Shown here in pieces: positions 1-10,300 of a DNA stretch of 64,000 bases (position 1 is its first letter; each line of letters starts with the position of its first letter). The position numbers and the translations under genes were made by a program. The stretch lies in assembly GCA_963580455.1 (NCBI GenBank), contig OY756967.1:22118022-22182021 (forward strand), given 5' to 3'. Source of the stretch: Euonymus europaeus. Its lineage: Eukaryota; Streptophyta; Magnoliopsida; Celastrales; Celastraceae. Below the pieces are notes generated by a model. That model made no database searches and was not told where the DNA came from. It saw only the letters and a program-made list of their open reading frames with translations.

Positions 1-565
1 CTTTCAAAAGGAATGCTATCCCTGACGGTATGAAGTCACGAATAAAGACATGGTCATAGTTCAGAATGCTAGAATTGGTAGGATCATTAGCTGCAATTGT
101 CCCGATAGGATTACCGCAATAATAAACAATCGACTCCCGCAAAAGATTCCATGCCTCTTCCTCCAAAGATTTTGAACAACTGTTTGTATTGGCAGCATCT
201 AGATTACCATTCAATCCAAAATCTCCGTTGTCATGTTTCAAGCCATTCACAGGTAATGACACTGATCTTTCTCCGTTTTCCGTCTCGTCGCGGATATTTT
301 CAGTCCACTGGTAATTGCATCTCACAGGCACCAACCTCTTAACCACCGCCTTTCCACGGGAAAAGCTATTTCTGCTATAAAATGGATAGCTCCCTGTCAT
401 TCCTAACCTATAATGAAGTGGTGCAAGCCCTGAACCTCTTTTCTTTCTATAATTTACAGATTCAACAGGAAGTGTTGAGTTCAAAATTTTGAAACAATGA
501 CCAAACAGAGAATGACCAGGAGAAGACCCCGGCAGAAGTTGCAGAGCAGCATGTGAAGTGGCCAT
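1..565 (-). CDS. INVE: Alkaline/neutral invertase, plastid type (first coding exon, partial)
   Basis: Cytosolic and plastid alkaline/neutral invertases (GH100) hydrolyse sucrose to glucose and fructose. Reading leftward from the ATG at 565-563, an open frame of 188 codons reaches the window edge without a stop. The first ~110 residues are Ser/Arg-rich and poorly conserved, as expected for an organelle transit peptide. The last ~60 residues carry the family's N-terminal core, with recognisable blocks [37 protein letters not shown] and [10 protein letters not shown]. The SGIAFLLKG wording resembles the plastid INV-E branch (Arabidopsis At5g22510) more than the mitochondrial A/C branch, from memory. 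The rest of the gene (about 450 further residues in the family) lies outside the window. Family call is firm; the sub-branch is less so. Confidence 0.93.
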   Translation of the reverse strand, partial: MATSHAALQLLPGSSPGHSLFGHCFKILNSTLPVESVNYRKKRGSGLAPLHYRLGMTGSYPFYSRNSFSRGKAVVKRLVPVRCNYQWTENIRDETENGERSVSLPVNGLKHDNGDFGLNGNLDAANTNSCSKSLEEEAWNLLRESIVYYCGNPIGTIAANDPTNSSILNYDHVFIRDFIPSGIAFLLK

Positions 566-1497
566 GGTCATAATACTACTACAAACAGGCCAGAATCACT
601 AATTTCTTCCACTCAAAACCTCCTACTCTGAGAGGATGCTTCTAAAGCCAGCCTAAAACCTACATCAAAGAAACAGCAAAAACTAGCAAATCTTATCACA
701 CATGGCAACGAGAATTCAGTGATTGTTCAAATTTCAACTACTGATCATTCAGTTCCACATGATCAGTAGAAGCTCGGAGAACATAATACATCACATAACA
801 AATAACATTCAGCAAAAACAGGATTCGTTTTATCTAAAATCAATCATTATTCACTTTTAATACTTCTCAAACCAAATGAAATCAACATGAATCGAACAAG
901 GTTCTTCTCTCATCATCGGAAAATTCTGGAAATAAAGTAAAAGCCGAGCAGGATGATCGCTACAGCTAAAACTTACAACGAGGTCAACAAAACTTTCTCT
1001 GACAACTCTGGTTTCTGAGCGTACCGATGCTTCCAGTATGTATAGAGTCACTGGCTGCTCGACTTGTTCAGTTTTCTTTGATAACCTTCGGGCGGTTTCG
1101 TGGCCCACTAGGCTTTTATCGGGACTAGAGTGATAAACAAAACAAGGATTGAGCCGATTAATCAATCGGAGAAGGCCAACGGCGCGTTGCCAGTTGCCTC
1201 ATTTCATGCCCCCCCAATAATAGCAACCCGTTATTTTAAAATCTCAATTAATAGTAGAGGACTAGAGGTGACATTTTAAAATATCATGGCCAGGCCGTTG
1301 ACCGAAGTTAATGGGCTGTGATTTTTTGCCCGGCCCGTCCGACTGGCTCAGCGCACCAGACAGATAAACGGCAACTTTTTTTTTTTAATTTGAAATCTCA
1401 TTTTGCCCTGTAGGGCAATTGCAATGGTAATTTGTTAATAGGAACATTAGTTGTTATTGAAACGTGTATTTTTATTGATGTAATTGTATTTGAATAT
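566..1497 (-). promoter_or_regulatory. Invertase 5' leader and promoter region
   Basis: No convincing second gene is present. A 102-codon minus-strand open frame at 857-1165 has no recognisable domain. It is best explained as leader sequence, possibly containing a 5'-UTR intron. The TATA and transcription start cannot be fixed by eye. Beyond about 1200 the DNA turns AT-rich and ends at the retrotransposon insertion point. Confidence 0.4.
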
Positions 1498-2841
1498 TGT
1501 AGTGATCAAAATTCGGCTGGGCCCACTTTTCAAAGTCATTGCCTGTTTTCATTTGATCCAGTCAAAGGTAATTTGACCCAAGTCAAGTCACAATTTCAAT
1601 TCTAGCCCAATAGACCCAGAGCTACCACTTACGTCGAGTTGGAGCTCCCTTTTACGTCAACCTGAAGCTGCCATCTACGTCTGCTGCCATCTACGTCGAG
1701 TTGGAGCTCACCTACCCCTTTTGAGGTGGAGCTCGCCTGACCTAGAGCTCTTCTGAGCTGGAGCTCCCCTAGCCTGGAGCTCTCCTGAGCTGGAGCTCAC
1801 CTAGCCTAGAGCTCACCTCAGCTAGAGCTCACCTCCTTAGAGCTCTACTGCGCTGGAGCTCTCCTGATCATGAGCTCGCCTGGCCTAGAGCTCCCCTTTG
1901 CTGGAGCTCGTCTGGACTAGAGCTCACCTCAGCTAGAGCTCACCTTCGTGGAGCTCTACTGCGCTGGAGCACACCTCACATGGAGCTCTCCTGAGCTGGA
2001 GCACGCCTGACCTAGAGCTCCTCTCAGCTAGAGCTCACCTAGCCTGGAGCTCACCTCCCTGGAGCTCTCCGGACCTAGAGCTCACCTGGCCTGGAGCTCT
2101 CCTCCCTGGAGCTCTCCTGTCCTAGAGCTCACCTGGCCTGGAGCTCTCCTCCCTGGAGCTCTCCTGTCCTAGAGCTCACCTGGCCTGGAGCTCTCCTGAC
2201 CTAGAGCTCACCTGGCCTAGAGCTCACCTCTGTGGAGCTCTCCTGACCTAGAGCTCACCTAGCTTGGAGCTCACCTGACCTGGAGCTCATCGATTATTGT
2301 AGTCAGTCTGACACCTCTGTCAAACTGCAGGTAGCCAATTCTTTAGATTTGACCTTATCTTTTCATTTAATGCTTGCACACTTCTTTTGGCCAAACGCCT
2401 ACTTTTTGTCAGACTCTTTCTATAAAGCAAGTGTCACCTCAGTGTCGGCCTATCAATTCAGTGTTGAAAGACCTTAAGCCCCTTACTAAATTTAGTAAAA
2501 CAAAATACTATAAATACTTCCCTCCTCCTATTGATTGAGGGGGGGCGAGGAACACCAACTAGATACTAAGAACAACTCTCTAAACTCTTCGAGAAAAACA
2601 CTCCCAAACACCGACCTTTCTTCCCCGGTCTCTACCACGTTCACCGTCTCTTCATCCATTAAACTGACTTGATCGTCGGAGCCCCAACGATCGGTCCCCC
2701 CAAATCCGATCCTTGGGTTTCTAACGGTTCTTGGATTGAATTTGTGTAGGATCTGAAGCAACACAGATTATTGAGAGTTACCAGTGCTCATCTAAAGTCC
2801 AAGTCCTCGGATTTGGTGATTGTGGATTTCGGGCATCTACA
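1498..2841 (+). repeat. 5' LTR of the gag-only retrotransposon
   Basis: 1344 bp, bounded by TGTAG...CTACA. It is longer than the 3' LTR by exactly 47 bp, which equals one extra copy of a higher-order unit (two GAGCTC-anchored repeats plus part of another) around 2094-2187. Near the right end, an ACTATAAATAC motif at about 2507-2517 is a plausible TATA box for the element's own transcript. Confidence 0.95.
1704..2288. repeat. GAGCTC-anchored ~16-bp minisatellite in the 5' LTR
   Basis: The palindrome GAGCTC recurs about 35 times, mostly at 16-bp spacing, in units of the form GAGCTC-ACCT-variable-CT(A/G). A few units are degenerate (GAGCAC). The array fills most of the presumed U3 half of the LTR and is free of long open frames. 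Confidence 0.93.
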
Positions 2842-2844
2842 ATT

Positions 2845-2859
2845 TGGCGCCCATCGTGG
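2845..2859 (+). other. Primer-binding-site candidate of the retrotransposon
   Basis: TGGCGCCCATCGTGG lies immediately inside the 5' LTR end. TGGCGCC is the usual start of many plant gypsy primer sites, being complementary to a tRNA 3' end with CCA. The exact primer tRNA was not identified. Confidence 0.6.
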
Positions 2860-2909
2860 AGCCCTGGTAATTTTATTGCGACAAGTATTCTGTTTTGTAT
2901 CCTTGGACA

Positions 2910-3950
2910 ATGTCTGAAACACCTAGCTATGTGGCGGAGATCATGGCCCAGTTGACAACAATGAGGGAAGAGATTCGCCATAATACAACCCGCTTAGAGT
3001 CTGTGGAGGTGGAAAATAATAGGCTCAGAGAGGAACGAGCTGCAGAAGTGGTAGAGCTAGACAAAGCTAACAAGTCTCCAATAACTCCAATATCCTCATT
3101 ACTCATACCAGAGCAGAGGGAGCATACTCCTCCACTTCCTGGGGATGCTGATCAACATGGTGGTAGCGGCACAGAGCTTGCACAGTCTCCACTGTTTGCT
3201 CCTCCTCGCCATACCTTAGGTGGTGCTCCTCCTCGCCATACCTTAGGTGGCGAGCACAATGAGAATGAGTTTGCTCGCCGCTTAAGTGAAATGGAAGCTA
3301 GGTTGAGTAAGGTGCCTGGGATAGCAACCCCATTGAAGAGAACTTCACCCACCTGTTATGCAGATTCTCCCTTTACAGAGCATATCACCTTTGCTGAATT
3401 GCCCCACAGGTTTATGGTTCCTACCATGAAATTTTATGAAGGAGTGTCGGATCCCGGGGAGCACATAGCCCATTATAAGCAGAAGATGCTTGCTACGGCA
3501 ATCCCTCAGCACCTCAGAGAAGCATGTATGTGCAAGAGTTTTGGCTCAAGCTTAGCTGGAGCAGCACTTCAATGGTTTATTGGTCTGCCAAACAACAACA
3601 TCTCCACCTTTGCCCAGATGGTAGATGTTTTTCTTCTACACTTTGCTAGCAGCAGAGAAATACAAAAGTGTTCAGATGACTTGTACAAAATCCAGCAGGC
3701 ACCAGGAGAGTCGACTAGAAGTTTCCTCACAAGATATAATAAAGAGAGAGTCTCTATTCCCAACTGTAATCCGGAGACAGCTCTGCGAGCCTTCAAAAAT
3801 GGAGTACTATCAGACACTGGTTTGTATGAGGAGTTGACGAAGTATGATTGTCAGACAATGGAGGACGCCACTATGAGGGCTACTGTTCAGATCCGATGGG
3901 AAGAAGACTCCAGGAGACTGGGTTCTCAAGAAAGTTTTTCAGAACACTAA
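2910..3950 (+). CDS. Retrotransposon Gag protein (Tat-like), no Pol
   Basis: 346 residues from the first ATG; an in-frame TTG 15 bases upstream is not needed. An N-terminal coiled-coil-like, Glu/Arg-rich stretch (residues ~10-50) is followed by a Pro-rich linker. A retrotransposon gag (capsid-like) domain spans about residues 165-310. Its blocks include PTMKFYEGVSDPGEHIAHYK, AALQWFIGLP and ESTRSFLTRYNKE, the pattern of plant Tat/Athila-type gag. No CCHC zinc knuckle is seen before the stop, so RNA packaging may rely on a helper element. A 27-bp perfect tandem duplication doubles the 9-residue unit PPRHTLGGA around residues 99-116. Structural protein for virus-like particle assembly (family knowledge). 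Confidence 0.85.
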   Translation: MSETPSYVAEIMAQLTTMREEIRHNTTRLESVEVENNRLREERAAEVVELDKANKSPITPISSLLIPEQREHTPPLPGDADQHGGSGTELAQSPLFAPPRHTLGGAPPRHTLGGEHNENEFARRLSEMEARLSKVPGIATPLKRTSPTCYADSPFTEHITFAELPHRFMVPTMKFYEGVSDPGEHIAHYKQKMLATAIPQHLREACMCKSFGSSLAGAALQWFIGLPNNNISTFAQMVDVFLLHFASSREIQKCSDDLYKIQQAPGESTRSFLTRYNKERVSIPNCNPETALRAFKNGVLSDTGLYEELTKYDCQTMEDATMRATVQIRWEEDSRRLGSQESFSEH

Positions 3951-5084
3951 GGAGCTCAATAGAGCCAAGTTACAGACCAAGATGGAAAGGAAATCACCAA
4001 TGGCTAGAATGATGTGCACTTAACGTGTTATCATTTTGAGTATTTATTTCTATGTTGTCAATATCTTTTCATCTCTGTAACACTTACATATTTAAAATGT
4101 TTTCAATTGCTAATGTTGAGCTTCGGAGGGTTGACGAATTTCTCGTCAACCTGTTTGACATTTTATTCATGAATCCAGGTGAAATTTGAGGTACGATTTT
4201 CGAATTGGGGGACATGAGTACATCAAATAGCAGGACTGTGTCGATCATAGCCCATTGGTGATCAACAAGCCAATACCAGTTATGTTCTCTTATTGTTATC
4301 AATTTTGGACCTTTAAAAAAAATATAATTACACTTTGCAGGTGTATTTATGGTGATCAGATTTATTTGTGGACTTTTAACTCGGTTCGCTAGGATTTATT
4401 CTAGAACAACTTTGATATGCATCTGTAGATCTTCTCGTCGTAATTATGTTGACCTGGAGCTCTTTAGCTTTAGGGAGAAGTTGATGTAGCCACAAGGGTA
4501 TTCACAGTACGCCCTCAAGTGCATTTTCTATTTTTTTAGCATTACATGCAATAACGGAGCCACGTACAGTCACGATGGGAGTGAACTACAAATATTGTAT
4601 ATAAGAAAAAATTGAATTATTTAATCTTGAATAGCTATATTTGTACTTATCTCTTTAGTGGCCACTTTGCATGCGTCATATGGAGCTAATTATTTTAAAA
4701 AAAAACAAAGCACTATTTTTATTTTTATTTTTACTATTTTTGGCTTCATTTGCATGTGTCATAGATACACTACACAAAAACTTGATTTTGATAAACTTGA
4801 ATGGACGCCTATGTATAGGTCTATTACAAACAAAAGTAGCCAATCTGAGCATATTGTACTGGAACTATCTTTTTAATAGGTTATCTTATTATGATGTGCT
4901 GGAGCTCTTTGATAGCTATTTTAATAGGTAGTGCTAGAGCTATCTCTTTGGTAGCAATTTTATACGTTGAGCTGGAGCTACCTATGTTGAGCTGGAGTTC
5001 ACATTAAACAGCACACCTCATGCTAGCTCAATGAAGCGATTCGCCTATTTGCAGCCTAAAAACTGATCAAGTCATTACGTGGCT

Positions 5085-5430
5085 TGCCTCTTGGCAGCTC
5101 AAATATGCAGTGGCCTCTAGGCAACTCTCTCATATGCAGCTCACCTCTTGGCAACTCGCATCAAGCAAATTGCCTCTAGGCAGTTCAAATCAAGTAGCTT
5201 GTCTCTTGGCAGCTCCAACATGCAGTTGCCACTAGGCAGCTGTCTCATAAGCAACTTGCCTCTTGGCAGTTCAAATCAAGCAGCTTGCCTCTTAGCAGCT
5301 CCACATGCGGTTGCCTCTAGGCAGCTATCATAAGCAACTTGCCTCTAGGCAGTTCAAATCAAGCAGCTTGCCTCTTGGCAGCTCCAACATGCAGCTCGAC
5401 TCTAGGCTGCTCTTTCATATCATCAAACAG
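5085..5430. repeat. ~29-bp tandem array upstream of the retrotransposon polypurine tract
   Basis: About twelve degenerate units with spacing 26-31 bp, each centred on GCCTCTTGGCAG or GCCTCTAGGCAG followed by YTCAAATCAAGCAG or YCCAACATGCAG. The array lies in the 3' untranslated region of the element. Tandem arrays at this place are known in Tat/Ogre elements and can seed satellite DNA. Confidence 0.88.
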
Positions 5431-5514
5431 TTCACCTCCTGATAGCCCAGATCATGCGGCTCATCTCTTGCTGGTACTGAGACTCTACTCCTTGAACTAA
5501 GCTAAACTTACTTC

Positions 5515-5532
5515 AAGGAGTGGGGGACAAGA
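5515..5532 (+). other. Polypurine tract of the retrotransposon
   Basis: An 18-base purine-dominated stretch ending ...GGGGGACAAGA directly abuts the TG of the 3' LTR, the expected plus-strand priming position. Confidence 0.7.
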
Positions 5533-6829
5533 TGTAGTGACCAAAATTCGGCTGGGCCCACTTTTCAAAGTCATCGCCAGTTTTCATTTGATCCAGTCAA
5601 AGGTAATTTGACCCAAGTCAAGTCACAATTTCAATTCTAGCCCAATAGACACAGAGCTACCACTTACGTCGAGTTGGAGCTCCCTTTTACGTCAACCTGA
5701 AGCTGCCATCTACGTCTGTTGCCATCTACGTCGAGCTGGAGCTCACCTACCCCTTTTGAGGTGGAGCTTGCCTGACCTAGAGCTCTTCTGAGCTGGAGCT
5801 CCCCTAGCCTGGAGCTCTCCTGAGCTGGAGCTCACCTAGCCTAGAGCTCACCTCAGCTAGAGCTCACCTCCTTAGAGCTCTACTACGCTGGAGCTCTCCT
5901 GATCATGAGCTCGCCTGGCCTAGAGCTCCCCTTTGCTGGAGCTCGCCTGGACTAGAGCTCACCTCAGCTAGAGCTCACCTTCGTGGAGCTCTACTGCGCT
6001 GGAGCACACCTCACATGGAGCTCTCCTGAGCTGGAGCACGCCTGACCTAAAGCTCCTCTCAGCTAGAGCTCACCTAGCCTAGAGCTCACCTCCCTGGAGC
6101 TCTCCGGACCTAGAGCTCACCTGGCCTGGAGCTCTCCTCCCTGGAGCTCTCCTGTCCTAGAGCTCACCTGGCCTGGAGCTCTCCTGACCTAGAGCTCACC
6201 TGGCCTAGAGCTCACCTCTGTGGAGCTCTCCTGACCTAGAGCTCACCTAGCTTGGAGCTCACCTGACCTGGAGCTCATCGATTATTGTAGTCAGTCTGAC
6301 ACCTCTGTCAAACTGCAGGTAGCCAATTCTTTAGATTTGACCTTATCTTTTCATTTAATGCTTGCACACTTCTTTTGGCCAAACACCTACTTTTTGTCAG
6401 ACTCTTTCTATAAAGCAAGTGTCACCTCAGTGTCGGCCTATCAATTCAGTGTTGAAAGACCTTAATCCCCATACTAAATTTAGTAAAACAAAATACTATA
6501 AATACTTCCCTCCTCCTATTGATTGAGGGGGGGCGAGGAACACCAACTAGATACTAAGAACAACTCTCTAAACTCTTCGAGAAAAACACTCCCAAACACC
6601 GACCTTTCTTCCCCGGTCTCTACCACGTTCACCGTCTCTTCATCCATTAAACTGACTTGATCGTCGGAGCCCCAACGACCGGTCCCCCCAAATCCGGTCC
6701 TTGGGTTTCTAACGGTTCTTGGATTGAATTTGTGCAGGATCTGGAGCAACACAGATTATTGAGAGTTACCAGTGCCCATCTAAAGTCCAAGTCCTCGGAT
6801 TTGGTGATTGTGGATTTCGGGCATCTACA
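5533..6829 (+). repeat. 3' LTR of the gag-only retrotransposon
   Basis: 1297 bp and colinear with the 5' LTR apart from one missing 47-bp unit and about twenty substitutions, mostly transitions. It ends CTACA at 6829 and is followed directly by the AATAT target duplication. Confidence 0.95.
5739..6276. repeat. GAGCTC-anchored ~16-bp minisatellite in the 3' LTR
   Basis: Second copy of the array, in the same order and phase as in the 5' LTR but one 47-bp higher-order unit shorter. Confidence 0.92.
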
Positions 6830-6834
6830 AATAT

Positions 6835-7384
6835 ATATTTTGTTGATGTAGATGAATATGTGACTTGATTTTCGGGTAATAGCGGTGAAACACATAATTA
6901 GTTTTAATAGGGAAAAGATGGATGAAAGTAACGTTAATAACTTGACTAATTAATTTTGTTGATGTGATTATATTGAGATACATGTTTTGCAAATGTGAAT
7001 AAATATGAAAAATTAATGAGAGCATCAGTATTGCATTGTTGTGATTTAAGAGCTATTTAATTGAGGGACCAGTCACCCTTCCAATTAACAGTACCAAAAT
7101 AATCAGCCGAATTTTCCTTCATAACAGGACAGAGTCTCTTTACTCTTACGATTAATGCAATTAAAATTTATGACTAAAGTAATTTAAAATTGTAATTAAG
7201 AATTTACAGCTTCACCTGATGCGATTGTAATGAAAACAAGGCGTAAAAATAAATAATGATCTTGAATGAAGAATAGTATTGACACGGCAAGTTAATTACA
7301 GGTACATCAAAACTGGTTTAAATAAACATTATAAAAGTCCATATGCATTATCCCATACACTACATCATTGTTCATCTTTTAAGT
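6835..7384. other. Intergenic, HDA9 3' flank
   Basis: AT-rich, with no coding signal. A short segment around 6945-7000 (TTTTGTTGATGTGATTATATTGA) recurs inverted at about 37590-37630, so it is probably the remnant of an old dispersed repeat that the retrotransposon inserted into. The right part should contain the HDA9 3' UTR. Confidence 0.4.
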
Positions 7385-10300
7385 TCATGAAGTGTCCATT
7401 TGATGATCATTATCATTATCTCCCTCGTAATATTCATCATCACGCTGGATAAGCTTGTCCTGGGTGTGCTCTGAAAAGGAACCCAAAGAAGTATGAGACA
7501 GGAGCACATCCAGCCAAATTGTTTTGCAGAAAAGCATATATGCAAGCAATGAATGTGAGTGGGATTTTCCACTTACGATCTATGCGTTCGTCAGGGTTCT
7601 GGTCATCTTCATCAAAATCAGGGATATAAAAGTCAGGTGGAACCTGCATGAGAAGCACAAGCTGAGATTCAAAGCAACTACCAACTGATAGGTCAAGAGT
7701 TATAGCCACACTAACGTAATATATGCTAGCATATAAACGACACTTGGAAACTTTCCAAAGTGGCTAAGAAAAACTCTCTGCCCTACAGCTACTTCACGGG
7801 GTTTATATCATAAATTAGACAAATTTGAAAGCAATATAAATATATAATGTCACTAACCTCTTGCATCTGTACGCTAGGAGCATGTTGAATGTAGCGAAGA
7901 TTCTCCAACACTTGCATTTTAATTGTGCTAAGATATGATTTGCTATTTAAATTATCCTGCTCAGTTGACAAAAACAAAAAAAACTGGATTAGAAAAGTTA
8001 CGGCTTTTCTATTTGGACTTCCTCTTAAATGTCCTAAAATAAGCATCTATCTAGCCAATTATATTCCATTTTTCTTGTTGGCCCAAAAAGAAAAGGTACA
8101 TCAGGATACTGGCCAATGCGATCCTCCCTGAATCTACCGTAACTGCTGGAACACCAATAGTAGAAGAGTTCAAAACAAATCGTGCACAAACAACAGACCC
8201 TTCGTTCGAGGCAAAATACCTCAAAAGGGACATCCATACCCTGACCCCAACCCACCAGAGGATGTAGTCGAACAAGCTACTGAGATAGCATTCCCTCAAT
8301 AAAATGTTAAAAACTCCTCCATCGAAGGAAGAAATCCAAATAAGAAACCCATTAGTTTGTCCACCACAGAGGAAGAAGTCAATATGCAACCACTTGCATT
8401 CAAATAATATATAACAGAGTTGGGCACCAGATTGACATAGAAAAAAGGGAGGGGTGAGTCACGGAGAGGGAACCCCACCAAGGAAGTGAAAATAATAATA
8501 ATAATAAAAAACGTTGAAAAAAAGGAAAGTTCATACTATGTGCCCGCTTGGGATCTTTAGAGAGTGGTCTGGGCCAAAATATTTGATATATTCGTTCTCC
8601 GGAATTTCTGCAAGAAAATATTGCTTAAATGAGAAAATGTTTTCAGACTTTGAAAAGTGTAACGACATTACACAGAAAAAGCAAGCCAATCTGAGTAAAC
8701 TCCTGTTCATTTAGGAATTCGAACCCAATTTCTTTTGTCTCAACCACATCCCCTTTACAAGTCATCAATATAAGCAAACTTAAGAATTATTCATTACAGT
8801 AAAGGTTCATAAAGATGATAGTTAACAAAATTCACAAACAGCAGTCACCCTGAAAAATAAAACAAAGAAGCATTCCTGGCTTTTGTTTACGCTTTTTTAT
8901 CCTAATAAATCCATTGCCTACATAACATTTTAATACAAGCTCTATAACTCAGACACTCGGGTCATCCCCATTGCGATTAGGGAATCTTTACCCACTGATG
9001 GCAATCCAAACCAACAATAAGTCAAAGTGTCAAACACCCACCACACTTGTCGATTTAAAATTTAGGATTCCAGTATCAAATTTGTATTGCACACAATAGC
9101 TGATATCAGTAGAAAACCAGAGTACCAGCATTAGAAATACTATTTAAAGTTCCTTCACACATAAACATGATTACCCAATATATCTTCTCCAATCAAGTAC
9201 AAATACAAGAAAACACCACTACTGACTACCCGATGCTGGTCCTGCTAAGCGAGGCCTTGAAAGTGGCCAAACTCGAGAAATGGACATTAAAACTGTGCTT
9301 CATGTCTCAAGAATATAGCCATTGCACAATGTTAGGTTTCTAAGGGCTGTGCCGTGTGTTAGAGTTTGAGAGAGATGTGGGAGACAGAGGAGAGTAGAAG
9401 CAGAGAGTGTTTTTCTAAAACTGCAATTCTATTCTTTGTCACAACTCAACTCCTTTAAATGGCAGCATTTCCTTTTTAAATACAAAAATACACAATTCTA
9501 GACATTTCTACTCTATCAAAACTTCTACACACATCACACATACATGACTCATCACTTCACACATATTGAAGCATAACTGCATAAGGCACACGTGTAAGCT
9601 CCAACACACAAGAAGTGCCCCCTAATCAAGCAACCAGAGTACAAACATTAGAAATACTACAGCAACCATTATGCCAGTGCAGAGAACACTGCAAAACAAA
9701 ATTTTCAGAGATCTGCAATAACAAGGATGCTCCTAGTCTCATGAGCTAGAGGACACAATCAACCAGAAGAGAAAGAGTACATTAATTTGTGACCCTAACA
9801 ATCAGAGACATTGGTTGACACGTAGTCTCATGCCAAGATATCTCCAGAAACCCAAAGATACACAATCACCAATAAGGGGACCAACTTCTAACACAGTAAC
9901 CCATGAAAAAATAAGAGATTAGAAAAAGTCCATTGCAAAATAGTAGCTCAAGAAGTGTTCAAATGAATTAGACAAGTCAATGAATTCATATCACAGTAAC
10001 CTCATCTTTCATACCTAATTTTGAATGTTTGTGACATAGCATAGTTTAGGACAGCAACCTCTCTACCTATTATGTGGGGGTAAAGTGTGCATATTCTGTT
10101 TGTCCTCAACCCCGCCCATTTTGGGAGCCTTGTGCACGGGACCATAGTTTAGGACAAGTTCATTTTGCACATCAGAAAGTAGTGAGAAAATATATGAATT
10201 CAACACAAGTTATTTAGACTTGGCCTTAGATAGGAATGAATGGCAAAAAAGAATTCAACATGTCGTCGTCGTTATCATCATCATCATCACCACCACCACC

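Larger units (their letters stand above)
1498..6829 (+). mobile_element. Gag-only (TR-GAG-like) LTR retrotransposon, Ty3/gypsy Tat-like
   Basis: This is a structurally complete element. The 5' LTR is 1498-2841 and the 3' LTR 5533-6829; each starts TGTAG and ends CTACA. A perfect 5-bp target duplication AATAT flanks it at 1493-1497 and 6830-6834. A primer-binding-site candidate (TGGCGCCCATCGTGG) begins 4 bases inside the 5' LTR, and a purine-rich tract abuts the 3' LTR. Between them is one gag-like frame and no protease, reverse transcriptase, RNase H or integrase. The ~1.6 kb after gag is non-coding. This matches the non-autonomous class described as terminal-repeat retrotransposons with GAG. 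The gag type and the repeat array just before the polypurine tract suggest parasitism of a Tat-lineage element (inference). LTRs differ at roughly twenty bases by eye plus one 47-bp unit, so insertion is fairly recent. Confidence 0.95.

Noticed and set aside
857..1165. 102-codon minus-strand frame upstream of the invertase ATG
   Set aside because: No recognisable domain. It sits where the invertase leader or a leader intron should be, and nothing supports translation.
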